From Halomonas cerina (GTDB lineage Bacteria > Pseudomonadota > Gammaproteobacteria > Pseudomonadales > Halomonadaceae), in the NCBI RefSeq assembly GCF_014192215.1, contig NZ_JACHXP010000003.1, forward strand, positions 237,789 through 301,788: 64,000 nucleotides of DNA, in the 5' to 3' direction. Made by a program: the position numbers and the translations under genes. The notes under the pieces were generated by a model. The model did no database searches. It saw nothing but the letters and a program-made list of their open reading frames with translations, and had not been told where the DNA came from. Shown in pieces: positions 53,746 through 62,980 of this stretch. Position 1 is the stretch's first letter, and the number at the start of each line of letters is the position of its first letter.

Positions 53746-54681
53746 ATGAGCACCCTCATCCAGGATCGTGAACTGGCTTCGTCCCTCGAGTGCCCGATCG
53801 TCGACGGCAAGCGCCAGGTCCAGCATGTTCCCCCGCGCACCGCCGATGTCGGCGGGATCCCCGTCAACCGGGTGCTGCCCTCGCGCCATCGTCGCCTGGT
53901 GGGCGCCTGGTGCTTTCTCGATCATGCCGGGCCGAGCGTCTTCAAGGGCGACTCTCGCGGCCTGCGCGTCGGCCCCCACCCTCACATCGGACTGCAGACC
54001 TTCACCTGGATGATCGAGGGTGAGGTGTTGCACCGCGACAGCCTGGGCAATGAGCAGGTGATCCGTCCCGGCCAGGTCAATCTGATGACCGCCGGCCGCG
54101 GCATCAGCCATACCGAAGAATCGGTGCCCGGCGAGACCCAGCTGCATGCCGCCCAGCTGTGGATCGCCCTGCCGGAGGCGGACCGACGCACCGATCCGCG
54201 CTTCGATCACTACCCCAACCTGCCGGGCTGGGAAGAGGAGGGGGTGGCCTTCACCCTGCTCACCGGCGAGTTCGCCGGCCGGCGGGCCCCGACCCTGGCC
54301 TTCTCGGCGCTGGTGGGCCTGGATCTGGACAGCCGGGAGGGGAGTACCATCGAGCTTTCGCTGCGTGAGGACTTCGAGTACGGTGTGCTGCCCCTGGAGG
54401 GCGAGTTGGGCATCGAGGGCGACACCTTCCCGTCCAACGAGTTGGCCTACCTGGGCCGCGGGCGCGAGCGCGTCACCCTGAGCCTGCCCGAAGGCGGCCG
54501 GGCCATCCTGGTCGGCGGCGAACCCCTGGACGAGGAGATCCTCATCTGGTGGAACTTCGTCGGCCACAGCAAGGCCGAGATCGCCGAGGCCCAGCGCGAC
54601 TGGGAGGCCGGCAGCGAACGCTTCGGGAGCATCCCCGACTACGAGGGGGACCCCCTGACCCCGCCGCCGCTGCCCTGGTAG
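53746..54681 (+). CDS. Second pirin family protein
   Basis: A 311-residue bicupin, distinct in sequence from the pirin at 52079. The metal motif is VGPHPHIGLQTFTW with a later MTAGRGISHTEE. It belongs to the YhaK/pirin-like group with a longer C-terminal tail (PDYEGDPLTPPPLPW). AAGGAG lies upstream of the ATG. It is followed by a broken monooxygenase gene. Confidence 0.9.
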   Translation: MSTLIQDRELASSLECPIVDGKRQVQHVPPRTADVGGIPVNRVLPSRHRRLVGAWCFLDHAGPSVFKGDSRGLRVGPHPHIGLQTFTWMIEGEVLHRDSLGNEQVIRPGQVNLMTAGRGISHTEESVPGETQLHAAQLWIALPEADRRTDPRFDHYPNLPGWEEEGVAFTLLTGEFAGRRAPTLAFSALVGLDLDSREGSTIELSLREDFEYGVLPLEGELGIEGDTFPSNELAYLGRGRERVTLSLPEGGRAILVGGEPLDEEILIWWNFVGHSKAEIAEAQRDWEAGSERFGSIPDYEGDPLTPPPLPW

Positions 54682-54739
54682 GTATCGTCATGACCAAAAT
54701 GCGCGGCATGCCCCGTACTGTTCTGCCGGCCACCAAGGC

Positions 54740-54853
54740 GTGCATATCCTAAGGCCCCATGAGGGCGGCCAGGACTACGAGATTGTGGTGCGCTTCGCCT
54801 CCAAAGCCCAGGCCGATCGTTGGCGCTCGTCCGACGACATCCGCGTGGCGTGA
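54740..54853 (+). pseudogene. C-terminal remnant of an antibiotic-biosynthesis-monooxygenase (ABM) protein
   Basis: The frame ending at TGA 54851 encodes HILRPHEGGQDYEIVVRFAS and then AQADRWR, the typical last strand and helix of an ABM-domain small monooxygenase. The front half is absent. A nearby ATG at 54690 opens only a short out-of-frame peptide (MTKMRGMPRT), possibly the original N-terminus before an internal deletion. It is not expected to be functional. Confidence 0.6.
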
Positions 54854-54900
54854 GGTTATCGCTTGTGCTGCCCGCCGGGGCGTGGAGAGGGCTGCAAACG

Positions 54901-54929
54901 GCCATGCCCCGCACAAGGCGGGGCATGGC
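54901..54929. terminator. Hairpin terminator related to the one at 20497
   Basis: GCCATGCCCCGC (54901-54912) and GCGGGGCATGGC (54918-54929) enclose ACAAG. It lies between the broken ABM gene and the convergent M23 peptidase gene, so it may stop both transcripts. No T tract follows. Confidence 0.6.
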
Positions 54930-54960
54930 ATCGGCAACGGGGGGACAATTAGGAGGCACG

Positions 54961-56685
54961 TCAGCCGTCGCTGTCCTCTTCCGAGGGTGGCTGGCCGGTG
55001 CTGGCCACCACGGTGCCCGTGGTGCCGCTGTCCAGGGCGGCCAGCATGGGCTCGGCCGCCTGCTGGAACGCCAGCAGTGCATCGCCTTTGAGGCTCTGGC
55101 TTTCCGGCAACTCGACCTTCATGGCGTTGACCTGACGGTTGTTGACCAGGACCTCGTAGTGCAGATGGGGGCCGGTGCTGCGCCCGGTGTTGCCGGACAG
55201 GGCGATCTTGTCGCCCATGGCCACCCGATCGCCCCGCTTCACCAGGGGCTTGGAGAGGTGCAGGTAGCGCGTCTTGTAGCCATTGTCATGGCGGATCACG
55301 ATGTAGCGACCCGCCGCCGGGTGGTGGCCGACCTTCTCCACGCGCCCGTTGGCCGGGGCATCGACCGCGGTGCCGATGGGCATGGCGAAGTCGGTGCCCT
55401 TGTGGGGGCTGATGCGGCCGGTCACGGGGTGAAGGCGCTTGGGATTGAAGTGCGAGCTCAGGCGATAATGGCCGTCGAAGGGGAAGCGGTCGAAGGCCGG
55501 GTCAAGGCTCTCGCCCTGCGGCGTATAGAAACGGTTATCCTCGTCGTGGCGCACCACGGTGAGGTTCATGCGTTCGCCCTCGTAGCGCACGGCCAGTACC
55601 CGGGGCGAGAGGCTCTTGCCGTCGATGATGTCGGATTCGACCAGCACCTGGAAACGGTCGCCGCGACGGGTGTCGCGGCGAAAGTCGAGCTTCTTCTCCA
55701 GCACCCGAGAGAGTTCGCTCACTTCGCGGGTGGTCAGGCCGGTGGCCTGGGCCGAGCGGGCGAAACTGCCGTTGACCGTACCGGCATAGAGGCGCTGGGT
55801 GGCCTCGCCGGCGCGCTCGATGGTGGCCACCTCGAAGCCGTCATCGGCACGCTCGACCAGGTAGCCATCACGCACGTTCTGCATCATGCGCAGGGCCAGT
55901 ACCTCGCCCTGTTCGTCGAGCTGGTACTCGAAGTGGCTACCCACCCGCCAGTGGGTCAGCAGGCGGGGCTCGGGCAGCGTCTCGAGCAGCGCCATCACCT
56001 CGCGGTAGCCCATGCCGAGGTGCTCCTGGGCCATCACGGCGAAGGTGTCGCCCGGCTTGACGGTGTAGGTCTCCCACTGCGGCACGAAGGGTTCGCTGGC
56101 GGCGATCTCCTCCTCCAGGATGATGGGGCCGTCGTCGAACAGCTCGAGTTCATCCTCCGAGACGTCACTGTAGGAGGTGGCGTCGGCGACCAGGCCAGCG
56201 TCGTGGTCCAGCATGCCGCTGGCGAGAGTGCCGACCACCACGGCGATGTGGCGGACGCCCTCGTCGAGCCGGGGGGCGACGGTGTCCGACGGCTGGGGCG
56301 AGGAAGCGGCAACGCTCGGTGCTGGGTGAGCGAGGGTGAGGGGTGGCGCCTTGTCGTCGGCCCTGGCCTGGCCGATGAAGTCGACGTCGACGACTTCCGA
56401 GGCGGTCAGCTCTGATAGGGGGACATGCTCACGGGTCGCATCCAGCGCCCGGGACGCGATCGCGATGGCATCGCTGACCGGCGTGCGGGCTTCCTCCAGG
56501 GAGGGCAGGCCCGGTCGGGCATTGGTGTCGAGGGGAATGAGGACGGTGTCGAGCGGCTGGCTCTCGCGCTGGACATCCTGGTAGGTGGTGACGATTCGCT
56601 CGGTGCCCAGCACGGTGACCATGGTAGCGATGGGTAACAGCAGCAACTTGTGCGTGCGCGGCAGCGAATGGAGAATTCGCATCAT
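54961..56685 (-). CDS. M23-family murein endopeptidase with LysM domain (MepM-like)
   Basis: A 574-residue envelope protein. The N-terminus has a membrane anchor or signal (LLLLPIATMVTVLG). A LysM-type segment (YTVKPGDTFAVMAQEHLG) binds peptidoglycan. The C-terminal peptidase M23 domain has the zinc ligands in HKGTDFAMP and GPHLHYEV. It cleaves cross-links to allow wall growth; length and order match E. coli MepM and OapA-linked relatives. The start MMRILHSLPRTHK at 56685 is chosen because residues encoded further upstream, to 56838, do not resemble the family. Confidence 0.9.
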   Translation of the reverse strand: MMRILHSLPRTHKLLLLPIATMVTVLGTERIVTTYQDVQRESQPLDTVLIPLDTNARPGLPSLEEARTPVSDAIAIASRALDATREHVPLSELTASEVVDVDFIGQARADDKAPPLTLAHPAPSVAASSPQPSDTVAPRLDEGVRHIAVVVGTLASGMLDHDAGLVADATSYSDVSEDELELFDDGPIILEEEIAASEPFVPQWETYTVKPGDTFAVMAQEHLGMGYREVMALLETLPEPRLLTHWRVGSHFEYQLDEQGEVLALRMMQNVRDGYLVERADDGFEVATIERAGEATQRLYAGTVNGSFARSAQATGLTTREVSELSRVLEKKLDFRRDTRRGDRFQVLVESDIIDGKSLSPRVLAVRYEGERMNLTVVRHDEDNRFYTPQGESLDPAFDRFPFDGHYRLSSHFNPKRLHPVTGRISPHKGTDFAMPIGTAVDAPANGRVEKVGHHPAAGRYIVIRHDNGYKTRYLHLSKPLVKRGDRVAMGDKIALSGNTGRSTGPHLHYEVLVNNRQVNAMKVELPESQSLKGDALLAFQQAAEPMLAALDSGTTGTVVASTGQPPSEEDSDG

Positions 56686-57121
56686 GGGTAACGGCCTGTA
56701 ACAAAAGGTGAATAAGGAAAAAATGTCACGACGCCGAGACCATAACCCATGGCGTATGGGCTGACCATGCTGTATGGCCATACAGAAAAGCACCGGCCCG
56801 TCCTCCGAAGTCCTGTTCGAAGCCGTGCCAGCACGCAAAAACGCTGTTCCTTAACTCACCATTTGACCACCGGGAAGCGTACGATTGCAACCCGGGGGTG
56901 GGCCGGCGAGAAGCGGGCTACCCGGTCAGGGTCCCGTCATGGTGACCCTTTAATGGGGCAGGCCGCCGTGGTTCACGTAGATCAGGGGCGGGATGCTGCG
57001 GTGGGGATGATGGCAAGAAGCCAGGGGAAACCTCCATTCTTGAAGGTTCCATTGGCGTTTTGGGCTGATTTTTTCGAAAATTAAGCGCATTGATTTGGTG
57101 TTTATATACGAGGAAATCGAA
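56686..57121. other. Divergent intergenic region
   Basis: About 435 bases between the M23 gene and a LysR gene. AT-rich DNA with GAAAAAATGTC lies next to the M23 start. TTTTTTCGAAAATTAAGCGC with a small palindrome is at 57070-57089, just before the LysR gene, where an autoregulatory site is plausible. No gene was recognised. Confidence 0.4.
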
Positions 57122-58036
57122 ATGTCTCGCGTGACCCTGGCCCAGTGGCAGATGCTCGCCGCGGTGGTCGACCATGGTGGCTTCGCCCGGGCCGCCGAGG
57201 CGATCCACAAGAGCCCTTCCACCCTCAACCATGCCGTGCACAAGCTGGAGCAGCAGTTGGGGGTGGCGGTGCTCGAGCCGGTCGGGCGGCAGGTGCGGCT
57301 CACCGAGGCCGGCAAGCTGCTGCTGCGTCGGGCCCGGCAGCTGCTCGAGAGTGCCGAGACCCTGGAGGACGTGGCCGAACGCCTGGCCGAGGGCCTAGAG
57401 GCCGAGGTAGTCCTGGCGATCGACCAGATCTTCCCTTCCAATGCCCTGGCCAGCGCCCTGGAGGCCTTCTCGGCGGCCTATCCCCATGTGCGGGTCCAAC
57501 TCCACGAAACGGTGCTCAACGGCGGGGTCGAGATGCTCTACGACGGTCGCGCCGACCTGGTGGTCTCGGGGATCGCGGCCCAGGGCTTTTTGGGCGAGCC
57601 GTTGGTCACGGTGCATTTCATCGCCGTGGCGCATCCGGACCATCCGCTGCACGGGCTCGCGCGCGAGTTGGACCTGCGCGACCTGGCGCAGCATCGCCAG
57701 CTGGTGGTGCGGGATTCGGCCCTGCGACAGTCCATGGATGCCGGTTGGCTCAAGGCCGAACAGCGCTGGACCGTGAGCCATCTGGAGACCTCCATCGACA
57801 TGCTCGAACGTGGCCTGGGCTTCGCCTGGATGCCCGAGACCCGCATCCGCGAGGCCCGGGCGGGGGGGCGTCTCGCGCCGCTGCCGCTGGTCGCCGGGGC
57901 GAGCCGTGAGTATCCTGTACAGCTGATCTACCGGGATCGCGACCGTGCCGGCCCCGCCACACACGCCATGGCCGAGGCCCTCAAGCGGGCCGTCGGTGAC
58001 ACTTGCCGAGAGGCCGCTTGCGAAAAAACCGAATGA
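57122..58036 (+). CDS. LysR-family transcriptional regulator
   Basis: A 304-residue regulator with an N-terminal winged HTH (AEAIHKSPSTLNHAVHKLE) and a periplasmic-binding-like effector domain (QIFPSNALASALEAFSAAYP). ATG 57122 follows GAGGA. The next gene on the same strand, 81 bases on, encodes a glutathionyl-hydroquinone reductase, a plausible target. The effector is unknown. Confidence 0.88.
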   Translation: MSRVTLAQWQMLAAVVDHGGFARAAEAIHKSPSTLNHAVHKLEQQLGVAVLEPVGRQVRLTEAGKLLLRRARQLLESAETLEDVAERLAEGLEAEVVLAIDQIFPSNALASALEAFSAAYPHVRVQLHETVLNGGVEMLYDGRADLVVSGIAAQGFLGEPLVTVHFIAVAHPDHPLHGLARELDLRDLAQHRQLVVRDSALRQSMDAGWLKAEQRWTVSHLETSIDMLERGLGFAWMPETRIREARAGGRLAPLPLVAGASREYPVQLIYRDRDRAGPATHAMAEALKRAVGDTCREAACEKTE

Positions 58037-58117
58037 ATCGACCCAAAATGTGCGCTTGAGCCGCAGGCACTAGGCTTTATCCTGGCGCTGACCTGATCTT
58101 TAGCGAGGAGGCCTGAC

Positions 58118-59122
58118 ATGGGGCTGTTAATCGATGGTGTCTGGCATGACCAATGGTACGACACCGAAAAGTACGATGGCGAGTTCGTCCGCGAATCCGC
58201 CAAGCTGCGTGACTGGGTCACCGCCGATGGCAGCGCGGGACCCGACGGCCAGCGCGGGGTGCCGGCCGAGGCAGGGCGCTACCACCTGTATGTCTCCCTG
58301 GCCTGTCCCTGGGCGCATCGGGTGATGATCATGCGCCGGCTCAAGGGGCTCGATGCGCTGATCGGGCTGTCGTATGTCAGCCCGCTGATGCTCGACAAGG
58401 GCTGGACCTATAACCGGGAAGAGGGCGCCAGCGGCGACCCGGTCAATGGCGTCGACTTCCACCACCAGCTCTATACCCTGACCGACCCGGACTACACGGG
58501 GCGGGTCACGGTGCCGGCGCTGTGGGACAAGCACGAGGGTCGCATCGTCAACAATGAGTCGGCGGAACTGCTGCGGATGCTCAATGGCGCCTTCGATGAA
58601 CTAACCGGCAACCGCCTCGATTTCTATCCTGAGGACCTGCGCGCGACCATCGATGCCGTCAATGCCGATGTCTACGACCATATCAACAATGGCGTCTACA
58701 AGTCGGGATTTGCTACCGAGCAGCGGGTCTACGAGAAGCACGTGCGGGCGCTGTTCGAGGCGCTGGACCGCATGGAGGCGCGACTCGCCGAACAGCGCTA
58801 CCTGGCCGGCGAGTGGCTGACCGAGGCCGACATCCGCCTGTTCACTACCCTGGTGCGCTTCGATGCCGTTTATCACGGCCACTTCAAGTGCAACCTGCGG
58901 CGTATCGAGGACTACCCCCACCTCTCGAACTACCTGCGTGAGATTTACCAGTGGCCGGGCGTCCGGGAAACGGTCGATTTCGACCATATCAAGCGCCACT
59001 ACTACTACAGCCACGACCACCTCAACCCGACCCGCATCGTGCCCTACGGGCCCGTGCTCGACCTCAACCGGCCCCACGACCGCGAGCGGCTGCCGGGGCA
59101 GGGCGTTCGGGAGAAGACATGA
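58118..59122 (+). CDS. Glutathionyl-hydroquinone reductase (YqjG/Xi-class GST)
   Basis: A 334-residue Xi-class glutathione transferase that removes glutathione from glutathionyl-hydroquinones. The active site SLACPWAHR has its Cys near residue 63, and the N-terminal GVWHDQWYDTEKYDGEFVR and C-terminal HYYYSHDHLNPTRIVPYGP blocks are diagnostic. AGGAGG lies upstream of the ATG. Its stop codon overlaps the first unit of a heptamer repeat array. Confidence 0.92.
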   Translation: MGLLIDGVWHDQWYDTEKYDGEFVRESAKLRDWVTADGSAGPDGQRGVPAEAGRYHLYVSLACPWAHRVMIMRRLKGLDALIGLSYVSPLMLDKGWTYNREEGASGDPVNGVDFHHQLYTLTDPDYTGRVTVPALWDKHEGRIVNNESAELLRMLNGAFDELTGNRLDFYPEDLRATIDAVNADVYDHINNGVYKSGFATEQRVYEKHVRALFEALDRMEARLAEQRYLAGEWLTEADIRLFTTLVRFDAVYHGHFKCNLRRIEDYPHLSNYLREIYQWPGVRETVDFDHIKRHYYYSHDHLNPTRIVPYGPVLDLNRPHDRERLPGQGVREKT

Positions 59123-59208
59123 AGCTGCGAGTTACGCGCTGCGAGCTACGAGCAACCAGATAGGCTGTCTACGAAGCCCGAAGCCCGAAGCCCGAAGCCC
59201 GAAGCCCG
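59122..59208. repeat. Two short arrays of 7-bp repeats
   Basis: The first array (59122-59156) has five degenerate heptamers: AAGCTGC, GAGTTAC, GCGCTGC, GAGCTAC and GAGCAAC. The second (59172-59206) has five exact copies of CGAAGCC followed by CG. They lie between the convergent GST and YaiI genes. Such heptamers are prone to slipped-strand change in copy number. Confidence 0.85.
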
Positions 59209-59210
59209 TA

Positions 59211-59660
59211 TCAAGCATTCTTCGCCAGCCAGCGATCCAGCGCGTTGGCGAACTCGCGGCGATCCGTATCCGAATAGCCCTTGGGCCCGCCGGTATGCTC
59301 GCCGCTGGAGCGTAGGGTCTCCATGAAGTCCCGCATCTGCACTCGGGCGCGGATATTGTTGGCGTCCAGAGCCTCACCGCGTGTGGTCATCACCGCCGCC
59401 CCCCGCTCGATGGCCGTCATCGCCAGCGGCAGGTCCGAGGTGATCAGCAGGTCGCCGTCCCGAAGGCGGGTGACGATCTCGTCGTCGGCGGCGTCGAAGC
59501 CGTGACTCACCGCGAGCCCCTTCACCCACTTCGAGGGCGGCAGCGGCACTTGGTGGTTGGCCACGAAGGTGGTCGGGGTGGCGGTACGCTCGGCGGCGCG
59601 TACGATGATCTCGCGGGCCACCTTGGGGCAGGCGTCGGCGTCGACCCACAGGCTTGGCAT
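59211..59660 (-). CDS. YaiI/YqxD family protein (DUF188)
   Basis: A 149-residue protein of the YaiI family with a PIN-like fold. The acidic pair in the start WVDADACPKVAREI, TSDLPLA and the C-terminal GYSDTDRREFANALDRWLA are characteristic. No biochemical function is established. AGGAG lies seven bases before ATG 59660. It is a single gene. Confidence 0.9.
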   Translation of the reverse strand: MPSLWVDADACPKVAREIIVRAAERTATPTTFVANHQVPLPPSKWVKGLAVSHGFDAADDEIVTRLRDGDLLITSDLPLAMTAIERGAAVMTTRGEALDANNIRARVQMRDFMETLRSSGEHTGGPKGYSDTDRREFANALDRWLAKNA

Positions 59661-60101
59661 AGCAGGGCTCCTGTCCTTACAGAGGATTAGAAAAGCGGCG
59701 GCGGCGAAAAGGCTGGCCAGGTCAAACCCACGATGGTAGCATGCGCGCTCCTCGCATGTGTTGACCCCACCATCATGACGACGCCACCTTGCTTACGGCT
59801 TTAGAGCCTCTAGGTGGGCGCCGAAACGCCAGGCACAGTGACAATGAACTGGGCCCGACGCGTTCGAATTGTGTAGATGGAGCGCCACCGAGATCCCGCC
59901 ACCCGGGCGAGATCGGCGCAGACGGTCGCCACAGCGGCCCATGCGGCCATCCTCGATGGCCCGGGCCAAATGCCAGGTGCGACCGGCGTCCCCGACTCCG
60001 CTAGTGAGACCTGCCTTCGGGCAGGGTGCCTGACCGTGTTGACCGTGTCAGGGACGCCAACGAATTTCTGCCGGCGCTGCCGGCCTACCAAGGTGTGATT
60101 C
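59661..60101. other. Long leader upstream of the DEAD-box helicase gene
   Basis: About 440 bases. Two hairpins precede the helicase start: CCTGCC-TTCG-GGCAGG (60010-60025, with a stable TTCG tetraloop) and CCTGAC/GTCAGG (60029-60034 with 60047-60052). Long structured leaders are usual for cold-inducible DEAD-box genes. No gene was recognised. Confidence 0.55.
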
Positions 60102-61808
60102 ATGACCTCGACTTCTGTCGCCTCGCCGAGCTTCGGCGATCTGGCCCTGCTGCCTGACGTTCTCTCTGCCGTCGAGACCCTCGGCTACGAGACCCCGTCG
60201 CCGATCCAGGCGCAGACCATTCCGGCCCTGCTGGAAGGCCGCGACATGCTGGGCCAGGCCCAGACCGGCACCGGCAAGACCGCCGCCTTCGCCCTGCCGC
60301 TGCTCTCTCGCCTGGAGCTCTCCCGCCGTGAGCCCCAGGTGCTGGTGCTGGCCCCGACCCGCGAGCTCGCTCAGCAGGTGGCCGTGTCGTTCTCCAAGTA
60401 CGGCCAGAATCTCCAAGGCCTGGAAGTGGCGACCCTGTGCGGTGGCCAGGAGTACCGCGAGCAGCTGTCCGCGCTGAAGCGCGGGGCCCAGGTGGTGGTG
60501 GGCACCCCCGGCCGGGTCATCGATCACCTGGATCGCGGCAGCCTGAAGCTCGATGGGCTCTGTGCCCTGGTGCTCGACGAGGCCGACGAGATGCTGCGCA
60601 TGGGCTTCATCGACGACGTCAAGCGCGTGGTCGCCGACACCCCCCAGAACGCCCAGCGGGTGTTCTTCTCCGCGACCCTGCCCAGCGAGATCGAGCGAAT
60701 CGTCAACCGCTACCTGGTCGACCCGGTGAAGGTGGCCATCGAGTCCCGTACCACCACCGGTGAGAACATCGAGCAGCGCCTGGTGCGCGTCGACGGCGGG
60801 GCCAAGCTGGAAGCGCTGTCGCGCATCCTCGAGGTCGAGCCGGTGGACGGGGCCATCGTCTTCGTGCGCACCCGGGCGGCCTGCACCACCCTGATGGAGC
60901 AGCTCACGGCGCGTGGCGTCAACGTCGCCAGCCTCTCCGGCGACCTGGATCAGAGCCTACGCGAGCGCACCATCACGCGCCTCAAGCGGGGCAAGGTCGA
61001 CGTGCTGATCGCCACCGACGTGGCCGCCCGTGGCCTGGATGTGCCGCGCGTCACCCACGTCATCAACTACGACCTGCCCCAGGACAGCGAGGCCTACACG
61101 CACCGCATCGGGCGCACCGGGCGTGCCGGCCGCACGGGCGTGGCGATCACCTTCGTCGGCTTCCGCGAGGGCCGCAAGGTGGGCTGGATCGAGCAGGCCA
61201 CCGGCCAGAAGCTCAGCGAGATGGCCGTGCCCGACGAGGCGGCCATCCGTGCCCACCGTGACGAGCACTTCCACCAGCGCGTCATCGCCGCCTTGACCAA
61301 GGGCGCCGAGGAGCAGCGTGCCCTGGTGGAGCGTCTGGTCGAAGAGGGGCATGACCCGATCGAGCTGGCCTGCGCCTTCTCCGCCATGGCCCGCGCCGAC
61401 GAGGCGCCCATCGGCCGCCTGCAGGCGCCACGCAAGGAGCGTGCCCCGCGTGACGGTAAGCCGACGCGCCGCGAGGGCGGTCCCCGCGACCGTGGTCCCA
61501 GCGAGGGCATGACGCGTTATCGCGTCGCCGTCGGCCACAAGGATGGCGTCAAGCCGGGCCAGTTGGTCGGTGCACTCGCCAACGAGGGCGGCATCGAGGG
61601 CGCCCGTATCGGTCGCATCGACATCCGTAACGCCTTCTCGGTGGTCGAACTGCCGAGCAGCCTGCCGGCCAGCATCCTGGCTAAGATGGCCCGTGCCCGG
61701 GTCGCCGGTCGCCCGCTGGAGATCAGCGAGGACCAGGGGCTCGAGCGCGCCCCGCGCCGCCGGCGTGACGATGGCGAGGCACCGATTCGCCGCCGCGAAC
61801 GCGCCTGA
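60102..61808 (+). CDS. deaD: DEAD-box ATP-dependent RNA helicase (DeaD/CsdA-like)
   Basis: A 568-residue RNA helicase for ribosome assembly and mRNA unwinding in the cold. All motifs are present: Q motif (YETPSPIQAQTIP), motif I AQTGTGKT, Ia PTRELAQQ, II DEAD, III SAT, and VI HRIGRTGRAGR. A DbpA-type RNA-binding domain (about residues 465-540, RYRVAVGHKDGVKPGQLVGAL) follows an Arg-rich linker, and the protein ends in an Arg-rich tail, fitting DeaD better than RhlE or SrmB. AAGGTG precedes the ATG. Confidence 0.93.
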   Translation: MTSTSVASPSFGDLALLPDVLSAVETLGYETPSPIQAQTIPALLEGRDMLGQAQTGTGKTAAFALPLLSRLELSRREPQVLVLAPTRELAQQVAVSFSKYGQNLQGLEVATLCGGQEYREQLSALKRGAQVVVGTPGRVIDHLDRGSLKLDGLCALVLDEADEMLRMGFIDDVKRVVADTPQNAQRVFFSATLPSEIERIVNRYLVDPVKVAIESRTTTGENIEQRLVRVDGGAKLEALSRILEVEPVDGAIVFVRTRAACTTLMEQLTARGVNVASLSGDLDQSLRERTITRLKRGKVDVLIATDVAARGLDVPRVTHVINYDLPQDSEAYTHRIGRTGRAGRTGVAITFVGFREGRKVGWIEQATGQKLSEMAVPDEAAIRAHRDEHFHQRVIAALTKGAEEQRALVERLVEEGHDPIELACAFSAMARADEAPIGRLQAPRKERAPRDGKPTRREGGPRDRGPSEGMTRYRVAVGHKDGVKPGQLVGALANEGGIEGARIGRIDIRNAFSVVELPSSLPASILAKMARARVAGRPLEISEDQGLERAPRRRRDDGEAPIRRRERA

Positions 61809-61849
61809 AGCCATAGGGGCCGCCCATTGGGCGGCGCCTGACTCACCCT

Positions 61850-61877
61850 GACAGGTCGGAGCTTGCTCCGGCCTGTC
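61850..61877 (+). terminator. Hairpin after the helicase gene
   Basis: GACAGGTCGGAGC and GCTCCGGCCTGTC pair almost perfectly around TT. A second hairpin (GCCGCCCA/TGGGCGGC region, about 61819-61834) lies just before it. Together they probably end the helicase transcript before the permease gene. Confidence 0.6.
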
Positions 61878-61921
61878 GTCGTTCGGGAGCCCTGAATGAC
61901 TCGCACAAGGAGGAAGTGATC

Positions 61922-62905
61922 GTGTGGAAGCGGCTGCCGTTTCGTCTACGCGGCTATTTAATCACCATGACCGGCGTGCTGCTGCTGTCGCCGGATGCGC
62001 TGCTGGTCAAGGACACCACGGTGGACGTGGCTACCTTCATGTTCTGGCGTGGCCTGCTGCTCGGCCTGGTGCTGTTGCTGATCGCCGCGGCTCGCTACCG
62101 TGAGCGGTTGTTGCCGGCCGTGCGCGCCTGCGGCCCGGCAGCCATCTGGTGTCCACTAGCCTTCGCCGCCAGCGCCTGGGCCTTCGTCGGTGCCAACCGG
62201 CTCACCTCGGCGGGCAACGTGCTGGTGATGCTCAACCTGGCGCCGCTGGTCGCGGGGCTGATCGGCATGTTGCTGTTCGGTCAGCGGCTGCGCCGTCAGA
62301 CCTGGATGGTGATCGGAGTGTGCATCACCGGGGCGAGCCTGATGGCCCTCGGTGAGGTGGGGCAGGGCAGCCTGCTGGGCCTGGCGGTGGCGCTGATCAT
62401 CCCGGTCTCCATCGCGGTGAACACCACGGTGGCCAGCGCCCAGCGCGGCAGCGGCCAGCGGGGCCTCGACACCACCGTGGTGCTGCCGCTGGGCTGTCTG
62501 GCGATGCTGCTGCCCGCCGCCTTGATGGGCGGCGCCCAGCTCCCCGGCAGCGAGGACATGCAGCGCCTGGCGCTGATGGGGCTGTTCCTGCCGCTGGCCT
62601 ACTTCCTGATCCAGACCGGCGCCCGCTACCTGCCCGGCGCCGAGGTCAGCCTGGTGATGCTGGTCGAGACCCTGGTCGGCACCCTGCTGGTGTGGTGGTG
62701 GGTCGGCGAGGTGCCGGCGCCACTGGCCTTCGTGGGCGGCGGCCTGATCGTCGCCGCTATGCTGATTAGCAGCCTGCGCGACCTGAGCCGCCAGCGCCGC
62801 AAGGCCGCCGAGGGTGCCCCGGACGCCCGGCGTCTGCACGATGCCGCCGCCGAGCGAAGCCTCGAGCGTGGCGAACCCGCGCCGCCGGTGGGCGAGCGGC
62901 ACTGA
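61922..62905 (+). CDS. EamA/DMT-superfamily permease
   Basis: A 327-residue inner-membrane protein with ten predicted helices in two five-helix EamA repeats (motifs near VATFMFWRGLLLG and EVSLVMLVETLVGTLLVWW). DMT permeases export metabolites or amino acids; the substrate is unknown. Two GTG starts compete: 61916 lies almost on top of AAGGAGG, whereas 61922 is about eight bases away and is chosen. The tail of about 45 residues is charged and unlikely to be in the membrane. Confidence 0.85.
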   Translation: MWKRLPFRLRGYLITMTGVLLLSPDALLVKDTTVDVATFMFWRGLLLGLVLLLIAAARYRERLLPAVRACGPAAIWCPLAFAASAWAFVGANRLTSAGNVLVMLNLAPLVAGLIGMLLFGQRLRRQTWMVIGVCITGASLMALGEVGQGSLLGLAVALIIPVSIAVNTTVASAQRGSGQRGLDTTVVLPLGCLAMLLPAALMGGAQLPGSEDMQRLALMGLFLPLAYFLIQTGARYLPGAEVSLVMLVETLVGTLLVWWWVGEVPAPLAFVGGGLIVAAMLISSLRDLSRQRRKAAEGAPDARRLHDAAAERSLERGEPAPPVGERH

Positions 62906-62980
62906 AGGCAGCCAGGGTGCGGCGTCGCTGACCATGGCGTGGAAGTCGGCTCGTTCATCAGATTTTTCGCGGGATACCCG

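Noticed and set aside
59122..59208. Possible CRISPR array
   Set aside because: Units are only 7 bases with no spacers and no cas genes.
59810..60103. 97-codon minus-strand frame in the helicase leader
   Set aside because: Composition is not protein-like and there is no ribosome site; the region is better explained as a structured leader RNA.
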